A stretch of 47,063 nucleotides of DNA. It comes from Mesostigma viride (Eukaryota > Streptophyta > Mesostigmatophyceae > Mesostigmatales > Mesostigmataceae). The notes under the pieces were generated by a model. The model saw only the letters and a program-made list of their open reading frames with translations, was not told the DNA's origin and ran no database searches. The position numbers and the translations under genes are program-made. This document shows positions 17,091 to 28,600 of this stretch, piece after piece; positions within the stretch are counted from its first letter, which is position 1, and each line of letters starts with the position of its first letter. The stretch is taken from positions 3,604,763-3,651,825 of the forward strand of contig RPFO01000154.1 of the NCBI GenBank assembly GCA_009746045.1, in the 5' to 3' direction.

Positions 17091-18885
17091 ATGGATCTTC
17101 AGATAAACCCAAACAACAATACTGGTGCCCCTATGGCCAAGCGACCGAAAGGCATCACGTTGCCGACACACCAGGTCACTGGGTGCATTAAGCACGTTGG
17201 AGTGTACACTCCACGCACGGGAACTTTGAAAGCATACAACGTGCTGTTAGTTGACAAAAGTGGAAAAGACCACGTCGTTACTGCGTCGGTCGACGAAACC
17301 AAGAAGGAGAAGGGGTTCAACGTGAACGAGACCACATTTCCACTAGGCCGCATCATGGCGTTGCGGACTACCATGACGCAGCAAGCTGATTGGTGCAACA
17401 CGGACGGGTATGTGTTCAAATTTTAGCATGCGTGATAACTGAAAGGTTTTGTGATCAAACTTGATATAAGTACATTAGAAGCTTGATGGCACTTTAAGTA
17501 GTATGTACAAAACAATAATAACTTGCTTTATTCACATACAAGTCTAATAAAACCAAAGTTGTGTACACGGTGTCAGGTATGACACGCACACACATGCATA
17601 TAAAGCAAAGCCTTACTATGTTGTTTTGGTCTCTCACTCTAAAGTGCGTTGGATGTCTGTTTGATGTTGCCACTTGCACATGGCGAAATTCCTACAATCA
17701 CGTAGCCCACTTGCTTGCCTTCTTGATGTCCTTCATGCATTAAAATTTGTGTCTCTCCGTATGTTGCATATGCCTTGCGATACTTATGTTTTGGATACGT
17801 TGTGCTACAGGTTTGCGTACATGCTCACCAATGAGAAGAACATGCAGCTGCATGCCACCATGAAAGGGGATGATGTTTCCCACCCCATCCCGTTCTACTT
17901 TACGTATTTGAAGGCGTTGCCCGCTAAGTTGACGGCCGGACCACGTGCCAAGGCGTACGTGGATGTATGCGGCATTGTGAAGACCATGTACACGTCGACA
18001 AGGGAGTCAGCCACAGCGCGCACACGCGTCACGATCGTGGACTCTGCTGTCCCCGGCACTGCCAACGCCGTAAGCATGGTCCTATTTGATGACGCTAGGA
18101 GCGCGTTGTTGGAGGTCGCCAAGGCGGGGGAAGTCATTGTGCTGGCTGTGAAGACAGCAAAGGCGTCCAATTATCAGGGTAACGTCACCATGATGGCTGG
18201 GAACACGTCATATGTGACTGTCAAGCCTGTCCCAGGTGCGCCAACGGCGTTGCACGAGGAGGCCGAGAACGCGATGAAGGAGAAGGAGAAGGCGTTTGCG
18301 GGGTTAGAAATTGTGGACGAAAGTCCCTTGCAAGACATTGCCAAGGTGGTCAAGGATGCCACACCCATGCGTGATGAGAAAACTTCATACTACGTCACGA
18401 TGGAGCTTCAGCTGCTGCCCACGAAGAATTTCGCTGATCCTCGCAAAATTGCGTACTTGGGGTGTACGCAAAAGGCGCGGAATGCTACGCGCACGTGCCG
18501 GAAGGCATTGCAGGATGGTGCGTGTCCGGACAATGCCTCTGTCACGCAGGCCGGGCAGTACTTCTTTTGGGGTGGGTGCATCGGGCAGGACCAGTGCAAC
18601 ATCATCGATCTCGGGTTTGTCCCGGACACGATGCCTGCGATGTTGTGCCAGCCTCCCATTTCCGCGGCCGAGTGGGTGAAGCTGGACGTGAAGGACATGT
18701 GGCCGCGGTGGAACGCCTTTTTGTCTTCAAACCGGTGGACGATAGCCCACGTGCGCGTGCGACCGCGTCAGCCGGGATTCGACGCGGCAAAGTTTGTCCC
18801 CGTGTCCAAGGACTACTATTGGCCCGAGCTGGACAAGGAGGATGCGGCGATTGAGTGGGCGGACTTTGATTGGGACAACGTTTGA
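17091..18885 (+). CDS. Replication protein A 70-kDa (RPA1)-like ssDNA-binding protein, 463 aa
   Basis: Exons 17091-17407 and 17811-18885 join in phase 2 (donor GGGTATGTG, acceptor GTGCTACAG), reading CNTDG then FAYMLTNEKN. Residues about 25-105 form a first OB-like fold. About 106-145 resemble the linker of RPA1 (YMLTNEKN...IPFYFTYLKALPAK). About 150-250 match the second DNA-binding OB fold: YVDVCGIVKTMY, RVTIVDSA, SMVLFDDAR, VIVLAVKTAKASNYQGNV. About 300-430 resemble the third OB fold with a Cys cluster (YLGC, CRKALQDGAC, GGC) where RPA1 has its zinc ribbon, but the Cys spacing differs from the usual pattern. RPA1 binds single-stranded DNA in replication and repair. At 463 aa it is shorter than canonical RPA1 (about 600 aa) and lacks the N-terminal protein-interaction OB fold. 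It could instead be an RPA-like protein spread by a mobile element. Its 3' end is duplicated downstream. Confidence 0.7.
17408..17810 (+). other. Intron of the RPA1-like gene
   Basis: 403 bases, GT-AG, phase 2, AT-richer than the exons. Skipping the splice would end the protein five codons into the intron (YVFKF then stop). Confidence 0.85.
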
Positions 18886-19240
18886 ACGTGCACGTGACCG
18901 CGTCAGCCGGGACTTGACGCGCCAACATTTGAACGTGCAGGTGGTAGTTGTGCAATGCGGGGACCTAGTTTGGTTCACGATGGCGATGCCATTGAGTGGG
19001 CGGACTTTGATTGGGACAACGTTTGAACGTGCAGGTGGTAGTTGTGCAATGGGGTGACCTAGTTTGGTTCACGATGGCGGTCTATGCCATTGAGTGGGCG
19101 GGCTTTGATTGGGACAAAGTTTGAACGTGCACGTGGTAGTTGTGCAATGCGGTGACCTAGTTTGGTTGGTAGTTGTGCAATGCGGTGACCTAGCTAGTTT
19201 GGTTCACGATGGCGTTCTATGCCATTACAGTAGGCACGCG
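18845..19240 (+). repeat. Tandem copies of the 3' end of the RPA1-like gene
   Basis: The last coding block, ATTGAGTGGGCGGACTTTGA TTGGGACAACGTTTGAACGT GCA, occurs at 18850, again at 18991 and again (GGGCTTTG, AAAGTTTG) at 19090. The downstream phrase GTGGTAGTTGTGCAATG...GACCTAGTTTGGTTCACGAT GGCG follows each copy and is itself repeated in part at 19160-19215. An upstream coding phrase (GACCGCGTCAGCCGGGA) from 18758 is echoed at 18897. The units are about 100-140 bases. Confidence 0.9.
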
Positions 19241-19878
19241 GTTTGCACTTTCAAGGAATAGCTAGTACAGGACATGGGGGGCACAGGCCTGAATGTGATT
19301 TGGGCAAGATTGAGTTTACTAATAGCATTTGCTATACAACACACCAAATTGCTTCGTATTTAGCGAAAATAGAGAGTTCGGAAATAAAGTTATGTAATTT
19401 GAGAATGCAATAGTAAAAGAAGTTCAGCCTGCTAGCACAAAGAATTATGAAACACTCACGATTACAATTGCAAACAAATAATTTATTAATCAGACAAAAT
19501 AGCATTAGTTTGCAATCAATAAATGTCGCGCCGACCTATGTGCTATTACTTGTAGTAGTGCAGCATACTACCAGAAATTTAATTGAATTCATTAATAAAT
19601 TGGAAATTCATAAGCACTATTTTTTCTTGATTGCAAAGCTATAACATGTGCCCCAATGGGGGCATAATTTTCATCAAATAAATATATAAATTTAAACACA
19701 AAAATCAATGAATATATATACATTAAAAAAGGGTAGTTATATACACATATATCAACACGACACCCAACGCCGGAATCGAATATATATTCACTAAAATCAA
19801 TGAATATTATATACATAAAAAATGAATATATATACAGTCATATAAATATAAATATATACAAGTATCACGCATCAATCG
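19241..19878. other. AT-rich spacer
   Basis: Very AT-rich, with TATATA strings at 19705-19860. No gene recognised. Confidence 0.5.
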
Positions 19879-20640
19879 TCACGCGGTACAAGATGCCACT
19901 GTGCTCTTTGCCAAGCTCACTAGGTCCATATTTCGACCATATGGATATTGTTTGGGATGGTTGGGGTGGGTCACCGCCTTGTAGGGGTAAACCTCCTCCC
20001 AATCATCGTCACCATTAAACCTACGGAGATACACAAAGTGCTTGGGACGATGCTCAACAACCCCGTACAAGTGTGCTACGATTGTGACTGATCGGCAAGC
20101 CCGACCCACCGAAATGGACATTCGGAAGGTGGTCGGTAGCCCTTCACCGGCGTAATTATGAAAAGGCAAGGGGGTATTGCCATGTGCCTCCTTGTGCAAC
20201 GCCGTTGGCGCACCTGGGACAGGCTTGACAGTCACATATGACGTGTTCCCAGCCATCACGGTGACGTTACCCTGATAATTGGACGCCTTTGCTGTCTTCA
20301 CAGCCAGCACAATGACTTCCCCCGCCTTCCAACAACGCTCGACCTCCAACAACGCTCTCCTAGCGTCATCAAATAGGACCATGCTTACGGCGTTGGCAGT
20401 GCCGGGGACAGCAGAGTCCACGATCGTGACGCGTGTGCGCGTTGTGGCCGACTCCCTTGTCGACGTGTACATGGTCTTCACAATGCCGCATACATCCACG
20501 TACGCCTTGGCACGTGGTCCGGCCGTCAACTTAGCGGGCAACGCCTTCGAATACGTGAAGTAGAACGGGATGGGGTGGGAAACATCATCCCCTTTCATGG
20601 TGGCATGCAGCTGCATGTTCTTCTCACTGGTGGATCTCAT
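19879..20640 (-). pseudogene. Inverted, chimeric partial copy of the RPA1-like gene
   Basis: On the minus strand 20627 down to about 20190 is a close copy of 17831-18262 (EKNMQLHATMKGDDVSHPIP, then VDVCGIVKTMY, MVLFDDAR, AVKTAKASNYQGNV, YVTVKPVPGAPTALH). There is a small in-frame insertion (ERCWK) where the parent reads EVAKAG. After LHKEA the frame stays open but continues into unrelated sequence (RACRSVTIVAHLYGVV, FVYLRRFNGDDDWEEVYPY) that I do not recognise. It lacks the first exon and the Cys-containing third domain. It is most likely a dead partial duplication; a new fusion gene is possible because the frame is open over 254 codons. Confidence 0.7.
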
Positions 20641-21256
20641 AGGTGAGCAAAGAGTACCCTATTACGTGAGACAACTATGACTAGACATTGTTGATAGATC
20701 AAGGAGACAACCAGCGCAGGCCACAAACCCGGAGAATCCGGACCATGGTAGCTCGAGCCTGCCGTTATCTTGAGTCTAATTCATTCATTAATTAATGGAC
20801 AAACTAAGATATCTATATGGGAGCAAAGATGCGACATTTCGGTTACGCCAATACAAATTCGCGGTCAAACATATATCTCGATAGAGGCATGGGTCTTTAT
20901 TAACTTCAAGGCACGTCATATTAAATCAATCATTAAAGTCATAAATACCATATACCTGAAAAGGAGCCAATTTTACCGCGATCCATACAAGCAAAATCAT
21001 TGTGCAAAATTTTCCCCCTTTCTTATGTGTACTTGTGACCTCTTTATAATTAATCTCGGCCCCCGCCCCTCGCTAATTTGCTAATTTGCTAATTTGCTAA
21101 AAAGGAGCCAATTTTTACCTCGTTCCATACAAGCATAATCATTGTGCAAAATTTTTTCCCTTTTTTTTAATAATGTGTACTTGTGACCTTGTAGTGTACT
21201 TGTGACCTTGTCTTTTAGTTTGTTTGTGTATGTGTGTTTGTGTACCCATTTTACCT
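20641..21256. other. Spacer with retroposon fragment and tandem phrases
   Basis: Contains the fragment at 20700-20771, a short TTAATTAA, three GCTAATTT units at 21072-21099, and a direct repeat (AAAAGGAGCCAATTTT ... CATACAAGCA) at 20960 and 21098. No gene. Confidence 0.5.
20700..20771 (-). mobile_element. Truncated copy of the 195-bp retroposon family
   Basis: CAAGGAGACAACCAGCGCAG followed by GAATCCGGACCATGGTAGCT and CGAGCCTGCCGTTATCTTG is the reverse complement of 3412-3488. It shares the family's 3' end and is 5'-truncated. No clear target duplication. Confidence 0.75.
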
Positions 21257-21924
21257 ACATGAGCAGGGGGGGTGTCCAAAAACAAGAAAAATTACACAAC
21301 ATTGGATTCGAGTAGATCTCGCGAAAACAAGCATGTTTGCCACTGGTCGCAACCCCAGGGGGTCTCTAGGTTAGAAGTTACAGAGCCTCAAAAACCGTTA
21401 AGGGTAGGTAGGTAGGGTGCCGCGCCAATATGGGTTTTGTACAACAAAACACTTGGATTTCTGCTAGCTCCCCGTATGGTCGGAATTTTGAAACGGTTTG
21501 ACGGACAAACTGATAGCACTTGGCGAGCTGAACCCAAATCAGCAGTCAGAATTTTGGCAGGTACCATAAAAGGGGTGGGGGTTGTCCGCAAGATGGTGCT
21601 GCCCCTAGGCACGGAAGTATGCTGCCGTCTGCCACCACTACAAGGCTTCGGCTATCCATCGCCGTGCCGTGCCAGTATCGCGTCGCGCCGGCCAACGACC
21701 CATTTTAGAAAACCGGAATTTTCCCATACACCAATATGCTCAAACGGTAGAGCTCGCGGAGCTGATCATTTTGCTCCCTAGGTCGACCCCTATAACCCTT
21801 GGGACCTCAGGGTTTTGCTAGGTATAGCGCCTACGTGCTAGGTAGGTAGGGTCCAAGGGCAAACTTTTGGAAAATTTCAGCGTTAGTGTCTGATATTTTT
21901 GTTTCGGACACCCCCTGACATGAG
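21257..21924 (+). mobile_element. Non-autonomous DNA transposon, 654 bp, 7-bp target duplication
   Basis: ACATGAG at 21257-21263 and 21918-21924 flank a segment whose ends are inverted repeats: CAGGGGGGGTGTCCAAAAAC at 21264 and, read from 21917 on the minus strand, CAGGGGGTGTCCGAAACAAA. The ends match over about 25 bases with two small gaps. CAGGGGTGTCC-like ends are typical of hAT elements, which make 8-bp duplications; only 7 bases are identical here, so the class is uncertain. The inside is non-coding and contains GTAGGTAGGTAGGGT-like motifs near both ends (21404, 21839). Confidence 0.8.
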
Positions 21925-22689
21925 TGTGTTTTTTAAAAATAAACTTTTTGTGTTACCCATTCTCTTATTCCAAGTGCAAGTATACGGAAAGTATTGAAGT
22001 CGCGGTAGTGTCGCGGATACGTTTCTACTTTCTAGATCGATGGCGCAGGCGACGGTTATAATGCAGAGAAGCGGTGTTACCCCCACGGTTACAAATGCTA
22101 ACGACCTCAGTCGCACATCTCAGTAGCGCCATGGGAAGGGCAAATGTCTGCAAAATCTCCGATTGGCCGGGAACTAGCGTACGATTTTCACAGATTTTCA
22201 CTCAAGTTGGTCGCCCGGACTGGAATATTTGCTCGCCTTCAGTGGGCCCTAAATGTGCAAACGTTCCGTAGACGGTTGTAGTAGAGTACGTGACGTGTCC
22301 GGCCGGAGAGGCACAATATTGGTTACTACCGGGGGCCCGGGGGCGAAGCCCCCGCTCTTGTAATGCAATAATAAAAACTTACGCAAATCAGCACAACGAT
22401 GCATGGAAAGCATACCGACATTAAAAAACGATTAAGTCCAGGCGAACCAGGGGAAGGGAAAACAACAAAATTACAAGCTACGGGATTGAACTAGGTACCC
22501 TACCAAAAGCGCGGCAGTGGGCCAGCACCAGACCTAGATATCTTTGGAAGTCGGTATCCAAAACATCGTACTATATATACATCCCAACGCTAGTAGTTGT
22601 GTATATATAATACTAATATAATTTATATAATATACATCCCTACACCCCACTCTCCGCCTACATCACCACCATGGTCGCTCACCCACCTG
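21925..22689. other. Spacer, no gene recognised; small GC hairpin
   Basis: Lies beyond the last recognised exon of the minus-strand LIN1 gene; a GYF-domain exon was looked for and not found. A perfect hairpin GGGGGC-GAA-GCCCCC lies at 22339-22353 with AATAAA 20 bases on, resembling the terminus of some retroposons. A (TA)n-like stretch runs at 22570-22632. Confidence 0.4.
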
Positions 22690-25600
22690 TCGCCGCTCCC
22701 CCCGCACCATCCGCCCCAGGGCCCGCGCCCCCATTCCCCCTGGCATCCGCCCCCCCTCCGGCCTGCCCCCCTTCCCCTCCCCCCCACCCCCCGCAGGCCT
22801 TGCAGGCATGGGGTCGTCTGCAAACATGTCTTCCTCAAAGCTGCTCTGCTGGAGGGACTCGGCCAGCGTGCCTCCGCCCTTGCCCACCGGCACGCCCGGA
22901 CCCCCATTGGCGGCTCCCTTGTTGGTGCCGGCACTGGCCATGGCCGTGGTGCTGCTGCCGACGTCTCGCCGTTCCTTGCTGGCGTTCATGGCGAGAATAG
23001 CCTCGTACCCGGACGCCTCGCGGTCAAACGACTCCTTGGTGTCCGAGTAGACGTCTGTGGGGTGATGGGTGCGCGTGTGTGTGGGAGGGGTGGGGAAATA
23101 GATAGTAAATCTTTGATACTAGTCATGTGAACTACTAGTTCACGAAACTCCTGGCCGGGTAGACTCCTGTGGGATGATTATTGGAATGGGAAGGAAGATA
23201 GGCGACTTTGAGGACATTGGCTCAGTTCTAAACCTACCATACTCCCCCACAAACGTGCGAAATGCTGAATGCAGGCTATTGTGCGGCATAACTAATTACA
23301 GTCCTGAGAGCCCTACGGGCTAAAGCGCCTACTACTTCTGAAGTATCCCGCAGCTACCAACGCCTAGTCATTAAACACAGCCCAATGGACTAGGTAGGCT
23401 GAAGACCAAGCACCAAACCATAGCCCCCCCAAACAAGCCCCGTGTTGTCGATATGCACATGGTGCTTGACTCGCTAGAACAGCTTACACTTCTAAGGCCT
23501 TTTGTGGTCCCCTCCAACACATGATGCTAATGAAACACAGGCAAGTTAAATACTTGATGAACAGCCCACCAATACCCACCATATTCACTGACACGCGTCA
23601 CCAGCAATGCTTGTGGTTGAACACATCGTCCTGAAGCAGCTAGCACAGGCTTACACCCGAGCAGCACAGGCCCCAACAGCACAGGCCCTAACAGCGCAGC
23701 CCCTAACAGGCTTGCACCCAAGCAGCACAGGCCCCAACAGCACAGGCCCTAACAGCGCAGCCCCTAACAGCACAGGGCCCAACAGCACAGGCCCCAACAG
23801 CACAGGCCCCAACAGCACAGCCCCCAACAGCACAGCCCCCAACAGCACAGGCCCAAACAGCCTGGCCCGAACAGTACAGGCTCGAACAGCACCGGCCCTG
23901 ACAGCACAGGCCCCAACAGCACAGGCCCTAACAGCACAGGCCCCAACAACACAGGCCCTAACAGCAGAGGCCCCAACAGCATAGGCCCTAACAGCACAGG
24001 CCCAAGTAGCCTACCATATTCCCCCGCCACCAGCAATGCGTTGGCATCCTCCGTCAACCGGTTAAAGGCGTCCATGTCCGGGCCTCCGCCATCCCCCGGT
24101 AGGTGCCCGCTGCCAACCACCTCTGTTGCGGGCGCCCCCTTGCCCCCCTTGGCTGCTTTACCACCCTGCCCGGGTTTCTTGGCCGGGCGGTGGCCCCCCA
24201 GCCGTTTCAGCGCACGCAGCACCTGGGAGGGCACCCGGTAGTACATGGCATCAGATAACGTTGCAAGTGGCGTCAGACAGCATGATGGAAAGCTGATGCC
24301 TTGCAAAGCCATAGCACGTGGGCACATCGCGGGCACTGTAATGGGCACATCGTGGTCACTATGGGTAGTGAGCACATCACGGTCACCATAGTGGGCACAT
24401 CGCGGTCACTATAGCGGGCACCCACATACTATAGCGGTCGCCTTGCGAAGCCGTAGCAAGTCGGCACATCGCGGTCACTATAGCGGGCACCCACATACTA
24501 TAGCGGTCGCCTTGCGAAACCGTAGCAAGTGGGCACATCGCGGTCACTATAGTGGGCACCCACATACTATAGCGGTCGCCTTGCGAAGCCGTACGAGTCC
24601 GCACATATATTTCATTCAGCCTAACATCTTTCAGCGCATGCAGCACCTGGGAGGGCACCTGCCACAGGGTAGCAAGCAGGGCACCAAGCAGGGTAGCAAG
24701 CAGAACGCCTTTAATGCACGATCAAAAAACGACTCATGCCTTGAATTGACTATCGAGACACCACCCACGCCTTGAATGCATTATCGAGAAACCACCCACC
24801 ATCTTCCCCTCTCTACACCCAAAACGAGGATAACCAGCCACCCGCACTCCCCAACCACAATCTCCGATTACTTAACCATTGCCATCTATAAATAACTACA
24901 TTGCTGTCTACAGATACTACGTATAAGATTCCATCTATAGATAGCCCACCGTCTCCCCAGTCTGATAACCACCACCACCACCCACCGTTTCCCCCTCGTG
25001 CAGCGTGTCGGCTTGTAGTACGCAACTGTTCCCATGCCCCCCAAATCGTCTCTTATCAGCTGGCGATATCCCTCTATTCATTGTCCGCCCTCTCTTGTTA
25101 CTAAAACTTAAAGACAGCCAGCAATAAATAGCCCGCCTGCCCCCTCCAAGCAGGATGTTGGCGATGCGGCCTATATATAAACACGCCCCACCCACTGTCT
25201 CCCCCCATCTCCCATACATACACACATGTAGTTGCCTTGCAAAGCCCGGGGACATATCAAGGTGCACTTCTACACTGGTGCCATCTATTCATCGCCCACC
25301 CTCTCTTTACTCCCTAACGATAAACCATCAATAGATAGCCCACCGTCTCCCCCTCAAGCAGCGTTTTCGGCGAATACCACTCACTAGCCACCCTTCCTTG
25401 GCCCATCGCCATCTGTTCCTTCTGGGGCAACCACCCACCCTCTCCCCCTCGAGCAGCGTGTCGGCGAATACCACTCACTAGCCACCCTTCCTTGGCCCAT
25501 CGCCATCTGTTCCTTCTGGGGCAACCACCCACCGTCTCCCCCTCGAGCAGCGTGTCAGCAATGCGGCGCTTGATGGCCGCCATCTCTGCGCGCGACAGCT

Positions 25601-28600
25601 CCTCCCTCTCCGTGGCCAGCGCCGCGTTCTCACGCTCCGCTTTCTCCGCGAGGGAGGGGTCCACCTCCGCCGAGTCCAGCCACGCGTCCTGAGAGGGTAT
25701 ATGGGAATCGATAGATATGGAATGCGAGGGGACAAATCGGGGCAAGCAATGAGGGGTCCACTGGTGGATAAGATTCCACCGCCGCCGAGCCCAGCCATGC
25801 GTCCTGAGAGGACCAGGGCGGGGAGGAGGAAAAGAAGAAAGGTAAAAAGAGGAGACAAAGGAGGAGGATGGATAGGGGTCAACCCTTCAATGCTGAATCC
25901 AATATGACACATGAATGCAGGGGTCAACCTTGGCTGAATCCAGCTTCGCGTCCTGAGAGGACCAGGCAGGGGACAAGGGGAAGAGGAAGAAAGGAAGAAA
26001 GGAGGAAAGGAGGAAAGGAAGAAAGGAAGAAAGGAAGAAAGGAGGAAAGGAAGAAAGGAGGAAAGGAAGAAAGGAAGAAAGGAAGAAAGGAAGAAAGGAA
26101 GAAAGGAAGAAAGGAAGAAAGGAAGAAAGGAAGAAAGGAAGAAAGGAAGAAAGGAAGAAAGGAAGAAAGGAAGAAAGGAAGAAAGGAAGAAAGGAAGAAA
26201 GGAAGAAAGGAAGAAAGGAAGAAAGGAAGAAAAGAAGAAAGGAAGAAAGGAAGAAAGGAAGAAAGGAAGAAAGGAAGAAAGGAAGAAAGGAAGAAAGGAA
26301 GAAAGGAAGAAAGGAAGAAAGGAAGAGAGGAAGTGAGGAAGTGAGGAAGTGAGGAAGTGAGGAAGAAAGGAAGAGGGGAAGAGGGGAAGAGGGGAAGAGA
26401 GGAAGAGAGGAAGAGAGGAAGAGAGGAAGAGAGGAAGAGAGGAAGAGAGGAAGAGAGGAAGAGAGGAAGAGAGGAAGAGAGGAAGAGAGGAAGAGAGGAA
26501 GAGAGGAAGCGAGGAAGCGAGGAAGCGAGGAAGCGAGGAAGCGAGGAAGCGAGGAAGCGAGGAAGCGAGGAAGCGAGGAAGCGAGGAAGCGAGGAAGCGA
26601 GGAAGCGAGGAAGCGAGGAAGCGAGGAAGCGAGGAAGCGAGGAAGCGAGGAAGCGAGGAAGCGAGGAAGCGAGGAAGCGAGGAAGCGAGGAAGCGAGGAA
26701 GCGAGGAAGCGAGGAAGCGAGGAAGAGAGGAAGAGAGGAAGAGAGGAAGAGAGGAAGAGAGGAAGAGAGGAAGAGAGGAAGAGAGGAAGAGAGGAAGAGA
26801 GGAAGAGAGGAAGAGAGGAAGAGAGGAAGAGAGGAAGAGAGGAAGAGAGGAAGAGAGGAAGAGAGGAAGAGAGGAAGAGAGGAAGAGAGGAAGAGAGGAA
26901 GAGAGGAAGAGAGGAAGAGAGGAAGAGAGGAAGAGAGGAAGAGAGGAAGAGAGGAAGAGAGGAAGAGAGGAAGAGAGGAAGAGAGGAAGAGAGGAAGAGA
27001 GGAAGAGAGGAAGAGAGGAAGAGAGGAAGAGAGGAAGAGAGGAAGAGAGGAAGAGAGGAAGAGAGGAAGAGAGGAAGAGAGGAAGAGAGGAAGAGAGGAA
27101 GAGAGGAAGAGAGGAAGAGAGGAAGAGAGGAAGAGAGGAAGAGAGGAAGAGAGGAAGAGAGGAAGAGAGGAAGAGAGGAAGAGAGGAAGAGAGGAAGAGA
27201 GGAAGAGAGGAAGAGAGGAAGAGAGGAAGAGAGGAAGAGAGGAAGAGAGGAAGAGAGGAAGAGAGGAAGAGAGGAAGAGAGGAAGAGAGGAAGAGAGGAA
27301 GAGAGGAAGAGAGGAAGAGAGGAAGAGAGGAAGAGAGGAAGAGAGGAAGAGAGGAAGAGAGGAAGAGAGGAAGAGAGGAAGAGAGGAAGAGAGGAAGAGA
27401 GGAAGAGAGGAAGAGAGGAAGAGAGGAAGAGAGGAAGAGAGGAAGAGAGGAAGAGAGGAAGAAAGTAAGTAAGAAAGAAAGGAAGAAAGGAAGAAAGATA
27501 GAAGAACTGACCAAGAAAGGGCAACAGAGAGAAGGAAGGGGGCCGAAACATACTCCCACTTTGGCCGATTCCAGCCAGGCAAACTGTTGCCCCCCCCCCG
27601 CCCCAAATGATGGCATCAATACCCGAGCCACATCAACGCATCACCTTCCTTTACGTCTCCCATCCTGTCTCGTGCCACCACAGCACTGCTAAAAGAAACT
27701 CTCCCAGAGTCTTTAAGATAAGGTCCTTCCTACGGCTCTCGTCACCCCACCCACACCTATTCCAGGTCCTCGAAAAAAAATCATAATAATGAAAATATAT
27801 GGTCCTAGAAAATCCCACCACTTGTCGTAAGGGTTACCGTGCGAGGCAAGTGACGCAGGTTGAGACTGCTCACTCAGCTTAATGCCATCATTTGGGTGCT
27901 AGTGAGCAAACCTTGGATGCTAGTGAGCAAACCTTGGATGCTAGTGAGCAAACCTGGGATGCTAGTGAGCAAACCTTGGATGCTAGTGAGCACACCTTGG
28001 ATGCTAGTGAGCAAACCTTGGATGCTAGTGAGCACACCTTGGATGCTAGTGAGCACACCTTGGATGCTAGTGAGCACACCTTGGATGCTAGTGAGCACAC
28101 CTTGGATGCTAGTGAGCACACCTTGGATGCTAGTGAGCACACCTTGGATGCTAGTGAGCACACCTTGGATGCTAGTGAGCACACCTTGGATGCTAGTGAG
28201 CAAACCTGGGATGCTAGTGAGCAAACCTGGGATGCTAGTGAGCAAACCTTGGATGCTAGTGGGCAAAGCTGATTCGCTATTCGCACAGCTTCTTCCATCA
28301 ACTCCCGGCTCTCGCTCACCCGCCCAACAGCCCCCCGCTTTAACATCACCAATACTCCTGGCTACCATCACATGGCGCCTTGCGTCACCCACCTGGAGGG
28401 ACCCAACCACCCCCGCTCAGCCTTTCATAATCATCCCGCCCCCCCCCCCCACCTTGACGCCCCCTCCTTCCCGCCCACCTTGAGGTCGTTCTCCAAGCGG
28501 TACTCCACGTAGTTGCCGTCGGCGTCAAAGTAGCCGTCCTTGCGCTCCTGCCGCAAGTTGAACGGCTCGATGGGGATCTCACTCTCCTCAGCCTCCTGCG

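Noticed and set aside
22470-22525. tRNA-like string (TAGTTCAATCCCGTAGC on the minus strand)
   Set aside because: A B-box-like string is present, but no acceptor or D-arm pairing could be made around it.
23655-24005. CRISPR-like array
   Set aside because: Repeats are contiguous 15-mers with no unique spacers, and this is a eukaryotic intron.
25478-27631. Open frames of 370-717 codons on both strands (Leu/Phe/Ser-rich or Arg/Glu/Lys-rich)
   Set aside because: They are the translation of an 8-bp satellite without stops; composition and openness in several frames follow from the period. Only the small part at 25533-25688 is a real exon, in a minus-strand frame.
27860-28483. Seven-residue repeat proteins on both strands
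   Set aside because: A 21-bp minisatellite keeps frames open; it lies inside a LIN1 intron.
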